This document shows, piece after piece, positions 9,648 through 17,590 of a stretch of 64,000 bases of DNA; within the stretch, counting starts at the first letter, position 1, and each line of letters begins with the position of its first letter. The DNA is from Streptomyces caniscabiei (GTDB lineage Bacteria > Actinomycetota > Actinomycetes > Streptomycetales > Streptomycetaceae). Made by a program: the position numbers and the translations under genes. The stretch lies in contig NZ_JABXWI010000012.1 of assembly GCF_014930365.1 (NCBI RefSeq), positions 298,137 through 362,136 on the forward strand, read 5' to 3'. The notes below the pieces were generated by a model. It ran no database searches. It was not told where the DNA came from and worked only from the letters and a program-made list of their open reading frames with translations.

Positions 9648-9679
9648 CGCTTCGCCTTCCATCCCTTCGAGGAGGGACC

Positions 9680-9841
9680 ATGGCCGAATCCCCCGCCAGC
9701 CCCAGCACGCCGGACCCGACACAGGTCCGGGACACCCATCAACCCGTCGACCGCAAGCCCCTGCCTCTCTTCGGCGCCTGCGGCTGCGGCTCCGGATGCG
9801 GGTGCGGATGCCAGTCCGGCAACCCGTGCCAGTGCGGCTGA
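9680..9841 (+). CDS. 53-residue cysteine-rich peptide, possibly metal-binding
   Basis: This short gene has a strong ribosome site (GGAGGG, 6 nt before the ATG). The 53-residue product has a Pro/Asp-rich N-terminal half and a C-terminal cluster from residue 34 onward, CGCGSGCGCGCQSGNPCQC, with eight Cys in about 19 residues spaced as CxC and CxxxC. Such spacing suggests metallothionein-like metal binding or a modified peptide. There is no signal peptide. It lies 210 bp upstream of a DUF4242 protein whose S. coelicolor relative (SCO4226) binds nickel, which makes a metal role plausible but unproven. A terminator hairpin follows. Confidence 0.7.
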   Translation: MAESPASPSTPDPTQVRDTHQPVDRKPLPLFGACGCGSGCGCGCQSGNPCQCG

Positions 9842-9903
9842 CACCGACCAGCCGACCTGCCGACCGGCAGACCAGCCGCGGCGGCTCTTCTCGTACGCGG
9901 GAG

Positions 9904-9935
9904 AAGGGGGCCTGTCACTCGTGACGGGCCCCCTT
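9904..9935. terminator. Terminator after the Cys-rich peptide gene
   Basis: A ~15-bp stem (AAGGGGGCC...GTCAC with GTGAC...GGCCCCCTT, one mismatch) closes a two-base loop and is followed by TTT. It separates the peptide gene from the DUF4242 gene. Confidence 0.8.
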
Positions 9936-10051
9936 TCGCACGCCGCGGAGTCGCCCGAACGACCGTACGGGCGCAGCATGAGGAGGGGAGGAAGGGGAGG
10001 GAAGGGGACGGGACAAGGAAAACGGGGGCGAGGACGAAGGAGGTGCGGGTC

Positions 10052-10300
10052 ATGACCAAGTTCATGGACGTCCACCACAACATGAAGGGCATCACGGAGG
10101 ACCAGCTGCATGCCGCGCACAAGGCGGACCTCGACATCGAGAAGGACGAGAACGTCCACTTCGAACGCGCCTGGGCCGACCCCGCGTCCGGCACCGTCTA
10201 CTGCCTCTCCGAGGCCCCCTCCGCCGAAGCGGTCCAGCGCATCCACGAACGCGCGGGCCACAAGGCGGACGAGATCCACCCGGTACCGCTGATGATCTAG
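10052..10300 (+). CDS. DUF4242 protein, SCO4226-like nickel-binding ferredoxin-fold protein
   Basis: The ATG at 10052 follows AGGAGG by 8 nt, giving 82 residues (MTKFMDVHHNMKG...). The protein is a single alpha/beta ferredoxin-like DUF4242 domain. It is rich in His (H8, H9, H20, H23, H36, H65, H70, H76), which fits the reported nickel binding of the S. coelicolor homologue SCO4226. It is probably dimeric and cytoplasmic. A GTG nine bases upstream is in frame but badly placed for the ribosome site. Confidence 0.85.
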   Translation: MTKFMDVHHNMKGITEDQLHAAHKADLDIEKDENVHFERAWADPASGTVYCLSEAPSAEAVQRIHERAGHKADEIHPVPLMI

Positions 10301-10465
10301 CCGCACTGGTCACGTACGGCGCGGACGGGCCGGCGCAACCAGCGCGCGCGAGCTCTCGGTCGGCGCGGTCAGCCGCTTCACCACCTCCGCACGCCCTGTC
10401 CGGTGACGCTCGCCGGATGGAAGCATCCCCTTGCCGCAACCGGCAGGAACAAGGGGGTTCTGCAC

Positions 10466-10765
10466 ATGCCCGTAGTGATGTCGATGCACTGGCCCGAGGT
10501 GACTCCGGAGCAGTACGACACCGTGCGAGACGCGGTCGACTGGGAGGGGGTACCGGCGGCCGGGGGCCAGATCCACGTGGCCTGGTTCGACGACGAAGGG
10601 CTCCACGTCGTCGACGTGTGGGAGTCCCAGCAGGCGTTCGAGACGTTCTTCGCCGAACGCCTGGCCCCGGTGATCGAGAAAGCGGGCCTGACAGGCACCC
10701 CCCACACCACCTTCAGCCCCCTCCACCGCCGCTTCGTCGCCCCTGAGATCAAGGGCGCGGCGTAG
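10466..10765 (+). CDS. Small dimeric alpha/beta-barrel-like protein
   Basis: The 99-residue product starts at the ATG that follows AAGGGGG. It begins MPVVMSMHWPEVTPEQYDTV and contains AGGQIHVAWFDDEGLHVVDVWESQQAF, a pattern typical of small ABM/EthD-like dimeric alpha-beta-barrel proteins. No catalytic residue can be assigned. It follows the DUF4242 gene by 165 bp with no terminator between, so they may be cotranscribed. A terminator separates it from the convergent gpmA. Confidence 0.75.
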   Translation: MPVVMSMHWPEVTPEQYDTVRDAVDWEGVPAAGGQIHVAWFDDEGLHVVDVWESQQAFETFFAERLAPVIEKAGLTGTPHTTFSPLHRRFVAPEIKGAA

Positions 10766-10788
10766 ACGACACCTAGCCAGCGCACAAC

Positions 10789-10837
10789 GGAACAGGCCCC
10801 CCGCTCACGGACGAACCGCGGCCGGGGGGGCTGTTCC
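10789..10837. terminator. Terminator between convergent genes upstream of gpmA 3' end
   Basis: GGAACAG-GCCCCCCG (10789-10803) pairs with CGGGGGGC-TGTTCC (10823-10837) with one bulge. It lies 8 bp from the gpmA stop and can serve both strands. Confidence 0.8.
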
Positions 10838-10844
10838 GCTCTGC

Positions 10845-11606
10845 TTACTTCTTCTTGCCCTGGTTCTTGACCGCCTCGATCGCGGCTGCCGCTGCCTCGG
10901 GGTCGAGGTAGGTGCCGCCGGGGGTGAGGGGCTTGAAGTCGGCGTCGAGTTCGTAGGCGAGGGGGATGCCGGTCGGGATGTTGAGGCCCGCGATGTCGGC
11001 GTCCGAGATGCCGTCGAGGTGCTTGACGAGGGCGCGGAGGGAGTTGCCGTGGGCGGCGACGAGGACCGTGCGGCCGGCCAGGAGGTCGGGGACGATGCCG
11101 TCGTACCAGTACGGCAGCATGCGCGTGACGACGTCCTTCAGGCACTCCGTGCGGGGGCGCAGCTCCGGCGGGATCGTCGCGTAGCGCGCGTCGGTCGCCT
11201 GGGAGAACTCCGAGTCGTCCGCGAGCGGGGGCGGCGGGGTGTCGTACGAGCGGCGCCACAGCATGAACTGCTCCTCGCCGAACTCGGCGAGGGTCTGGGC
11301 CTTGTCCTTGCCCTGGAGGGCGCCGTAGTGGCGCTCGTTCAGGCGCCAGCTGCGGTGGACCGGGATCCAGTGGCGGTCGGCGGATTCCAGGGCCAGCTGC
11401 GCGGTGCGGATGGCGCGTCGCTGGAGGGAGGTGTGCAGCACGTCCGGGAGCAGGCCGGCGTCCTTCAGCAGCTCACCGCCGCGCGTCGCCTCCTTCTCGC
11501 CCTTCGGAGTGAGGTTGACGTCCACCCAGCCGGTGAACAGGTTCTTCTCGTTCCACTCGCTCTCGCCGTGGCGGAGGAGGATCAGCTTGTACGGTGCGTC
11601 GGCCAT
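10845..11606 (-). CDS. gpmA: 2,3-bisphosphoglycerate-dependent phosphoglycerate mutase
   Basis: GpmA interconverts 3- and 2-phosphoglycerate in glycolysis. The ATG at 11606 (MADAPYKLILLRHGESEWN) gives 253 residues, the normal length. The catalytic His is H13 in LLRHGESEWN. The second active-site His is in VLVAAHGNSLRAL, and NERHYGALQGKDK is the substrate-binding loop. A longer upstream reading frame exists but would add ~135 residues of non-homologous sequence. The C-terminus (KNQGKKK) is basic. Confidence 0.96.
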   Translation of the reverse strand: MADAPYKLILLRHGESEWNEKNLFTGWVDVNLTPKGEKEATRGGELLKDAGLLPDVLHTSLQRRAIRTAQLALESADRHWIPVHRSWRLNERHYGALQGKDKAQTLAEFGEEQFMLWRRSYDTPPPPLADDSEFSQATDARYATIPPELRPRTECLKDVVTRMLPYWYDGIVPDLLAGRTVLVAAHGNSLRALVKHLDGISDADIAGLNIPTGIPLAYELDADFKPLTPGGTYLDPEAAAAAIEAVKNQGKKK

Positions 11607-11709
11607 GGCCCCGAGCGTAATCGACGGCCGAGAACCGTCATACGTCCGGCCGACAGGCGGACACGCTCCTGCTCCCCTCCCATGACAGTTGACTGGGGTT
11701 GCTGATCGG

Positions 11710-12544
11710 GTGGTCGCTGCCAGACGCGCCGTCCGGGAAACGGTGTCGGGGCTGCCCGCGAGTTCTGGTGGCTGTGGATCAGCACGCTGGTGAACCGGCT
11801 CGGCGCCTTCGTCGCCATCTTCATGGCGCTGCACCTGACGCTGGACCGCGGGTACTCCGCCTCGTACGCCGGACTCGTCGCCTCGCTGCACGGGCTCGGC
11901 GGAATCGTCTCGTCGCTCGGCGGCGGGGTCATGGCCGACCGGCTCGGGCGGCGGCCCACGCTGCTCGTCGCGCAGGTCTCGACGGCCCTGTCGGTCGCGC
12001 TGCTCGGCTTCGTGCACGATCCCGTCGCGATCGCCGCGGTCGCCTTCCTCGTCGGCGCCGCCGGCAACGCGTCCCGCCCCGCCGTGCAGGCGATGATGGC
12101 GGACATCGTCCGGCCGGAGGACCGCGTCCGCGCGTTCTCCCTCAACTACTCGCCGAGGTCGTCAACGCGCCGACCCAGACCGGGGTCGTCGTCCGCCTCT
12201 CGCCCGCCCGGGAGCGCGGCCGCTACCAGGGCATGTACACGATGTCGTGGTCCGTCGCCGCGCTCGTCGCTCCGCTGATGTCCGGCGTCGTCATCGACCG
12301 GTGGGGCGCGGAGTGGCTGTGGGGGTTGTGCGCGGTGATCGGCACCGTGGCGGGGGTGGGGTACTGGGCACTTATGCGCCGGATGACGGATACGGGTACG
12401 GGTACGGGTACGGATCTGGTGGAGGGGGCCGGCGCGGTGCCGCAGGAGGTGCCCGTCACCGTGCCTGGGCAGGTGACCGCCGCCGCGCCGGTGGAGACGT
12501 CGGCCTCCGCCTTGGGCGAGGCCGCCGGTTCGGGCCGGGCGTAG
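11710..12544 (+). pseudogene. Decayed MFS transporter gene
   Basis: Three frames must be joined to read one transporter. The GTG at 11710 gives an N-terminus (VAARRAVRETVSGLP). A one-base loss near 11757 moves the frame to FWWLWISTLVNRLGAF...VMADRLGRRP...RAFSLNY. At about 12153 the sequence jumps to LAEVVNAPTQTG...RYQGMYTMSWSVAALVAPL in the third frame. Only ~278 codons remain of an expected ~420, so an internal deletion of several hundred bases removed the middle membrane segments. The N-terminal MFS motif A (DRLGRRP) is intact. A 6-bp ACGGGT repeat lies near the 3' end. The gene cannot make a working exporter. Confidence 0.88.
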
Positions 12545-12602
12545 GGTCACGGCCTCGGCGATACGACCCGGCCGTACGACCCCGGCCGTCCCCGGCGGTG
12601 CC

Positions 12603-13079
12603 TCACGGGTGCATCCGCGCCCCCTTCACCACCTTGTCCACTCCGTTGCGCGGGCCGTAGACCGCCAAGCCGACCAGGTCCAGCTCCCCCGTCGCGACGG
12701 ACCGTACGGCTGTGCGGTTGTCGCGGTCGTTGCCGGTGCCGAAGAGGTCGGATGTGAAGAGGGCGCGCGGGAGGGCGCGGGACAGCGCGCGCGTGTGCGC
12801 TGCCTTCAGGACCTCCTTCGTGGCCTCGAAGACGAGGACCGGCTGCCGGAACATGGGCAGGTAGCCCACCCCGTCGGCGTCCTCGTACGGCTCGCCGATC
12901 ACCTCGGGAACCGTCGGGCCCAGACCGCTGACCAGGAACGACGTGACGTTGAGGCGTTGCCAGGTGGCGAGGTCGTCGCGGAGGAGGACGGCGATCTTGG
13001 TGTCGAAGCGGATGGGGGGCGTACCCACGGAGGGCACGGCGGTCGCGCCGGGGGCCTCGTCGAGCGTGTCGCTGTTCAT
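12603..13079 (-). CDS. DUF2000 family protein
   Basis: The ATG at 13079 gives 158 residues. The conserved DUF2000 pattern IRFDTKIAVLLRDDLATWQRLNVTSFLVSG fills residues ~25-55, and the rest matches the family (VFEATKEVLKAAHTRALSR). The function is unknown; the fold is related to peptidyl-tRNA hydrolase II-like proteins. It is divergent from an AraC-type regulator only 49 bp away, a common pairing, so that regulator probably controls it. Confidence 0.85.
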   Translation of the reverse strand: MNSDTLDEAPGATAVPSVGTPPIRFDTKIAVLLRDDLATWQRLNVTSFLVSGLGPTVPEVIGEPYEDADGVGYLPMFRQPVLVFEATKEVLKAAHTRALSRALPRALFTSDLFGTGNDRDNRTAVRSVATGELDLVGLAVYGPRNGVDKVVKGARMHP

Positions 13080-13128
13080 GGGATGAGACTGCCGATCGCC
13101 GGACGATCCCGTCTTGTACGTTCTTTGC

Positions 13129-14040
13129 ATGGGTTCCCAGCGGTCCGGTTCCCCCCAGCAGTCCGGTTCCGCCCAGCGGTCCGGTTCCCCCCGGCGTGAC
13201 GTCACCGCCTGGCGGCCGCGGGTGTCCGGCGTCGTCGAGGTCTTCCACGCGCACTACACGGAGTACGCGTACCCGATGCATGTGCACGACGTGTGGACGC
13301 TGCTGATCGTGGACGACGGGGCTGTGCGCTACGAGTTGGACCGGCACGAGCACGGGACGCCGCACGACACGGTGTCGTTGCTGCCGCCGTTCGTGCCGCA
13401 CAACGGGGCGCCGGTGACGGAGCGGGGATTCCGGAAGCGGGTGCTGTACCTGGACCCGAACGCACCCCTCGCCGCGCTCGACGCGAGCCTCGTGGGGGCG
13501 GCGGTGGACGGCCCTGACCTGCGGGATCCCGTACTACGGCGGCGGGTGGGGCAGTTGCACGCGGCGCTCGCGCGGCCGGGCGACGAGTTGGAGGCGGAGA
13601 GCCGGCTCGCACTGGTCGGGGAACGGCTGCGGTGGCATCTGCGACCGTCGGCCGCACCGGAGAGCACGACGTCAGGTGCCGGTGCGGGGGCCGCTCCCGG
13701 CGCTCGTTCCGTCGCCCATCGGCTCCGTGAACTCCTCGACGAGCGGGTCGCGGACGGGATCACGTTGGAGGAGGCCGCGGGGACGGTCCAGGCCCACCCC
13801 GCGCATCTCGTACGGGCGTTCGGAGCGGCCTTCGGGATCGCACCGCACCAGTACCTGATGTCCCGGCGGGTGGAGCGGGCCAGGCGGCTGCTGCTGGAGG
13901 GCATGCGGCCGGGCGAGGCGGCGGCCGAGGCCGGGTTCTACGACCAGGCGCACCTGACGCGGCACTTCGGACGGTGGGTCGGGGTCACCCCTGGCCGCTA
14001 TCGGAACGGTCGGCCACCACGTCCCGCGTCAGATGGCTGA
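13129..14040 (+). CDS. AraC-family transcriptional regulator
   Basis: The 303-residue protein has an N-terminal cupin-type sensing domain (~25-110, with HAHYTEYAYPMHVHDVWTLL and VSLLPPFVPHNG) and a C-terminal double HTH domain (~200-300, ending DQAHLTRHFGRWVGVTPGRYR). No Shine-Dalgarno site precedes the ATG. Instead TACGTT lies six bases upstream, where a -10 box would give a leaderless mRNA. The first ~25 codons come from a ~15-bp repeat (cagcggtccggttcc type). The 3' end overlaps the convergent YbjN gene by 56 bp. Confidence 0.88.
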   Translation: MGSQRSGSPQQSGSAQRSGSPRRDVTAWRPRVSGVVEVFHAHYTEYAYPMHVHDVWTLLIVDDGAVRYELDRHEHGTPHDTVSLLPPFVPHNGAPVTERGFRKRVLYLDPNAPLAALDASLVGAAVDGPDLRDPVLRRRVGQLHAALARPGDELEAESRLALVGERLRWHLRPSAAPESTTSGAGAGAAPGARSVAHRLRELLDERVADGITLEEAAGTVQAHPAHLVRAFGAAFGIAPHQYLMSRRVERARRLLLEGMRPGEAAAEAGFYDQAHLTRHFGRWVGVTPGRYRNGRPPRPASDG

Positions 14041-14500
14041 ACGCGTCCAGGTTGCGGGTCGGTTCGCCGCGTGAGACGCGCCAGGCGTACTCCTTGCGGA
14101 TCGCGGAGGCGAAGCCCAGTTCCAGGAGGGTGTTGAAGGCGCCGTCGGCCGCCTCCAGCACCTGGCCGAGGAGGCCGTCGATGCCCTCGGGGGTGACGGC
14201 GGAGAGCGGCAGCCGGGCGGTGACGTAGATGTCGCCGAGCGGGTCGACGGCGTAACTGACGCCGTACAGCTTGAGGTTGCGCTCCAGGAGCCAGCGGTGG
14301 ACGCCCGCCTCGTTCTCGTCGGGATGGCGGATCACGAAGGCGTTGAGGGAGAGGGAGTGGCGGCCGACGATGAGGGAGACGGTCGTCGAGAGTTTGCGGG
14401 TGCCGGGGAGTTTCACGACGTAGGAGCCGGGCCCGGGGCTCTCCCACTCCAGCTCGGCCTCGGTGAGGACCTGCTCGATGATCGCCGCTTCGTCAGCCAT
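13985..14500 (-). CDS. YbjN domain-containing protein
   Basis: The 171-residue protein carries a YbjN / type III secretion chaperone-like fold: KLSTTVSLIVGRHSLSLNAFVIRHPDEN, then VHRWLLERNLKLYGVSYAVDPLGDIYV. In actinobacteria this gene is a steady neighbour of mshA, though its role is unknown. The gap to mshA contains a palindromic terminator. Its C-terminal codons overlap the convergent AraC gene by 56 bp. Confidence 0.88.
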   Translation of the reverse strand: MADEAAIIEQVLTEAELEWESPGPGSYVVKLPGTRKLSTTVSLIVGRHSLSLNAFVIRHPDENEAGVHRWLLERNLKLYGVSYAVDPLGDIYVTARLPLSAVTPEGIDGLLGQVLEAADGAFNTLLELGFASAIRKEYAWRVSRGEPTRNLDAFSHLTRDVVADRSDSGQG

Positions 14501-14572
14501 GGGGCGAGCGTACCCGCCGGTACGAGCGGGGCGACCGGGAAGCCGCGCGGAGGCGTTTCAACAGGGGCGGCG

Positions 14573-14596
14573 GCCCCTGGGGCGCGCCCCAGGGGC
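14573..14596. terminator. 24-bp palindromic terminator between the YbjN gene and mshA
   Basis: GCCCCTGGGG-CGCG-CCCCAGGGGC is a perfect palindrome 36 bp past the mshA stop. A second short stem (GGGGGCCGGCCCC) follows closely. Confidence 0.8.
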
Positions 14597-14631
14597 GGCC
14601 TCGGGGGCCGGCCCCAGGTAAAGGGCGGGGC

Positions 14632-15972
14632 TCACCCGTAGTGGGCGCGCACCCGGTGGCGGCGGTGGTCCTGCAGGGCCGCCGTGTACACGTCCGCCGT
14701 GGCGGCCGCCGACGTGTCCCAGCCGAAGGACTCGGCGTGGCGGGCGGCGGCCGCGCCCATACGGGCGGGCAGTTCGGGGGCGTCGGCGAAATCGCGCAGC
14801 ACGCGCGCGTACGCGACGGGATCGTGGCCCTGGACCAGGAAGCCGGTCTCCGTGTCCTTCACGGCGACCGGGAGGCCACCGACCGAGGCCGCCAGCACCG
14901 GCGTACCGGCCGCCTGCGCCTCGATGGCCACCAGCCCGAAGGACTCGCTGTACGACGGCATGACCAGCACGGACGCCGCCCGGAACCAGTCCGCGAGCTG
15001 TTCCTGCCCGACGGGCGGCCGGAACCGTACGACATCGGCGATGCCGAGCCGCGCGGCCAGCTTCTGCAGGCCCTCCGGCTTGGCGAGCCCGCTCCCGCTC
15101 GGCCCGCCGACCACCGGCACGACGATCCGCGACCGCAGCTCAGGGCGCTCGGTGAGAAGGACGGCGACGGCGCGCAGGAGCACGTCGGGCGCCTTCAGTG
15201 GCTGGATACGGCCCGCGAAGAGAGGGATCAAGGCGTCCGGGGGAAGACCGAGGCGGGCCCGCGCCGCCGCGCGGCCGTCGGCGGGACGGAACCGGTCGAG
15301 GTTCACGCCCGGGTGGACGACGGCGACCTTGGCCGGGTCGGCGTCGTAGTGGCGGACGAGTTCGTCGGCCTCCTCCGCCGTGTTGGCTATGAGGCGGTCG
15401 GCGGCGCGGACGATCTGGGTCTCGCCGATGACACGGGCGGCGGGTTCGGGGGTGTCGTCGACGGCGAGCGCGGCGTTCTTGACCTTGGCCATCGTGTGCA
15501 TGGCGTGCACCAGGGGGACGCCCCAGCGTTCGGCGGCGAGCCAGCCGACGTGGCCGGAGAGCCAGTAGTGCGAGTGGACCAGGTCGTAGTGACCGGGGCG
15601 GTGGCCCGCCCAGGCCTGCATCACGCCGTGCGTGAAGGCGCACAGCTGGGCCGGGAGTTCCTCCTTGGCCAGCCCCTCGTACGGGCCCGCGTCGACGTGC
15701 CGGACCAGGACACCGGGGGCCAGCTCGACCTTGGGGGGCAGGGCGCCGGTCGTGGCGCGGGTGAAGATCTCCACCTCGATGCCCTGGGCGGCCAGCCGCT
15801 GCGCCAGCTCCACGATGTAGACGTTCATCCCGCCCGCGTCGCCCGTGCCGGGCTGGTGCAGCGGTGACGTGTGGACCGAGAGCATCGCGACCCGGCGCGG
15901 CTTCCGGTGCAGCCGAAGCCGCCCCGCGCCGACCGGGGAACGTCGCCCGAGCCTGCTGACGTAGTGGCTCAC
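14632..15972 (-). CDS. mshA: D-inositol-3-phosphate glycosyltransferase MshA
   Basis: MshA joins UDP-GlcNAc to inositol 3-phosphate, the first step of mycothiol synthesis. The GTG at 15972 (VSHYVSRLGRR) follows GGAGG and gives 446 residues; a longer upstream frame is unlikely. The GT4 GT-B fold is clear: GDAGGMNVYIVELAQRLA in the N-terminal Rossmann half, HYDLVHSHYWLSG, HPGVNLDRFRP, LFAGRIQPLKAPDVLLRA, and the donor-site motif PSYSESFGLVAIEAQAAGTPV. An Arg-rich N-terminal stretch precedes the fold. The gap upstream contains 29-bp repeats. Confidence 0.95.
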   Translation of the reverse strand: MSHYVSRLGRRSPVGAGRLRLHRKPRRVAMLSVHTSPLHQPGTGDAGGMNVYIVELAQRLAAQGIEVEIFTRATTGALPPKVELAPGVLVRHVDAGPYEGLAKEELPAQLCAFTHGVMQAWAGHRPGHYDLVHSHYWLSGHVGWLAAERWGVPLVHAMHTMAKVKNAALAVDDTPEPAARVIGETQIVRAADRLIANTAEEADELVRHYDADPAKVAVVHPGVNLDRFRPADGRAAARARLGLPPDALIPLFAGRIQPLKAPDVLLRAVAVLLTERPELRSRIVVPVVGGPSGSGLAKPEGLQKLAARLGIADVVRFRPPVGQEQLADWFRAASVLVMPSYSESFGLVAIEAQAAGTPVLAASVGGLPVAVKDTETGFLVQGHDPVAYARVLRDFADAPELPARMGAAAARHAESFGWDTSAAATADVYTAALQDHRRHRVRAHYG

Positions 15973-16142
15973 GTGGCGGTTCCTCCTCGCTCCGGGCATG
16001 CCGTTGGGAGGGCGTGGGGTCCCTCTCGGGAGGGGGAACACCGGAGGAGGCTGTTCCATTTCCCCTTTGCACAATTATTACCGAGCTTCGCTCAACCGTT
16101 CGAGCGCTTGGGAAGTGGGGGTGGGGGCCGCGCCTTGGGAAC

Positions 16143-16300
16143 GGATGAGGTGGGTGCCGCGCCCTGGGATGGGATGGGGTCGGATGAGGTGGGTGCCGCG
16201 CCCCGGGATCGGATGAGGTGGGTGCCGCGCCCCGGGATCGGATGAGGTGGGTGCCGCGCCCCGGGATCGGATGAGGTGGGTGCGGGGCGCGGGTCCGAGC
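16143..16300. repeat. 29-bp tandem repeat array upstream of a methyltransferase gene
   Basis: Units beginning GGATGAGGTGGGTGCCGCGC start at 16182, 16211 and 16240, each 29 bp and nearly identical. A first unit at 16143 is 39 bp and a last partial one starts at 16269. The array fills the space between mshA and the methyltransferase start at 16321, so it lies in the latter's upstream region. No gene is visible in 15973-16320. Confidence 0.93.
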
Positions 16301-16320
16301 GGCGGACATACGCTCGCCCC

Positions 16321-17214
16321 ATGGCAAGACCAGTCGGAACCGTGACGCGCGGCACCACCAACCCCAACCGGCTGCGCCGCATGGACCGCTGGATCGCGGC
16401 GACCCACGGTGCCGCACTCCGCCGCGCCGCCGCCCCTCTCGCCGTCGACCTCGGCTACGGCGCCGCCCCCTGGACCGCCGTCGAACTCCTCCGCCGCCTC
16501 CGCACGGCAGCGCCCCGCACGCAGGTCGTCGGCGTCGAGATCGACCCGGCCCGGGTCACAGCGGCGGAGCCCTACGCATGCGAGGGCCTGACCTTCCGCC
16601 ACGGCGGCTTCGAGGTGCCGGTACCGGGCCGGCCCACCCTCATCCGGGCCGCGAACGTGCTCCGTCAGTACGACGAGGACGAGGTCGCCGCCGTCTGGGC
16701 CCGCCTGTGCGCCCGCCTCGAACCGGCCGCACCGCCTCCTCCCGGCCGGGCCCACCCCACCACGGGCCCACGCCCCGCCACGGGTCCCCAACCCACCACG
16801 GGTCCCCACTCCCCCACGACCCCGTACCCCTCCGGAGGTCTGCTCGTCGAGGGCACCTGCGACGAGATCGGCCGTCGGCACGTCTGGGTCGCCCTCGGCC
16901 CGGAGGGACCCCGTACGGTCACCTTCGCCACCCGGCTCGGCTCCCTGGACCACCCCTCCGACCTCGCCGAACGCCTGCCGAAGGCCCTGATCCACCGCAA
17001 CGTCCCCGGCGAACCGGTCCACGCCTTCCTCCGCGACTTCGACCACGCCTGGGCGGCGGCGGCACCGTACGCCTCGTACGGCGCGCGGCAGCGCTGGATC
17101 CGCACGATCCGCGCGCTGAGCGCGGACTGGCCGGTGCGGGACGGGGTGTCGCGCTGGCGCCAGGGCGAAGTCACGGTGGCCTGGGAGGCGTTGGCGCCGC
17201 GATTCGGCGGCTGA
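16321..17214 (+). CDS. SAM-dependent methyltransferase, class I
   Basis: The 297-residue protein begins MARPVGTVTRGTTNPNRLRRMDRW, a leader typical of a conserved actinobacterial family. The SAM-binding motif I is LAVDLGYGAAPWTAVELL (~43-60), followed by the acidic VVGVEIDPARV. A Pro/Thr/Gly-rich insertion (~140-173, PTTGPRPATGPQPTTGP) built from ~21-bp DNA repeats interrupts the domain and is probably a disordered loop. Substrate unknown. It is preceded by the 29-bp repeat array. Confidence 0.85.
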   Translation: MARPVGTVTRGTTNPNRLRRMDRWIAATHGAALRRAAAPLAVDLGYGAAPWTAVELLRRLRTAAPRTQVVGVEIDPARVTAAEPYACEGLTFRHGGFEVPVPGRPTLIRAANVLRQYDEDEVAAVWARLCARLEPAAPPPPGRAHPTTGPRPATGPQPTTGPHSPTTPYPSGGLLVEGTCDEIGRRHVWVALGPEGPRTVTFATRLGSLDHPSDLAERLPKALIHRNVPGEPVHAFLRDFDHAWAAAAPYASYGARQRWIRTIRALSADWPVRDGVSRWRQGEVTVAWEALAPRFGG

Positions 17215-17590
17215 CGTCCGGCTGAAGGCAGTTGGACAGCTGGGCAGTTCGGCGGGCGGGCGCGGGTCGACGAAGGCCGTTCGGGGGGGCGGGCGCGGGT
17301 CGTCGCGGGCCGTTCGGTGGGCGGGCGCCGTCGAGCGCGCCGCGCGGACTGTAATTACGGAGAGCGACAATTTTGTGACGCAGGGGAACGATCCCCTCGG
17401 GCCGTTCGTCAGACAGGCGGGGACGATGCCACGCAGGTGGGAGCAGGGGAGGAGAGAAGTGGCGGTGGGAAGAAGTGAGTTCTTGCCCACCTCTGTCGCA
17501 TTCCGCGACGCCGTGACACGATCACCCGGGCACCGGCAAGTTACTGACGGTTAATCAATTCTGTTTCCACTGGGGTGGGGGGCTAGAGGT
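17215..17590. other. Upstream region of the NlpC/P60 gene
   Basis: This 376-bp gap has two imperfect GGGCGGGCGCGGGTCG repeats (about 17253-17330). A hairpin at 17464-17491 (GGTGGGAAGAA, loop GTGAG, TTCTTGCCCACC) lies 100 bp before the start codon and could be a leader structure. I looked for a c-di-AMP riboswitch pattern, common for cell-wall hydrolase genes, and did not find a convincing one. Confidence 0.4.

Noticed and set aside
10845..12017. Long N-terminal extension of the phosphoglycerate mutase
   Set aside because: The extra ~135 residues are Arg/Gln/Pro-rich and unlike the family. The ATG at 11606 gives the normal length.
16143..16300. CRISPR-like repeat
   Set aside because: The 29-bp units abut one another without spacers, so this is a minisatellite.
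17340..17590. Possible c-di-AMP (ydaO) riboswitch before the NlpC/P60 gene
   Set aside because: The gene type often has one, but I could not find the conserved helix and pseudoknot pattern. Only a simple hairpin is visible.
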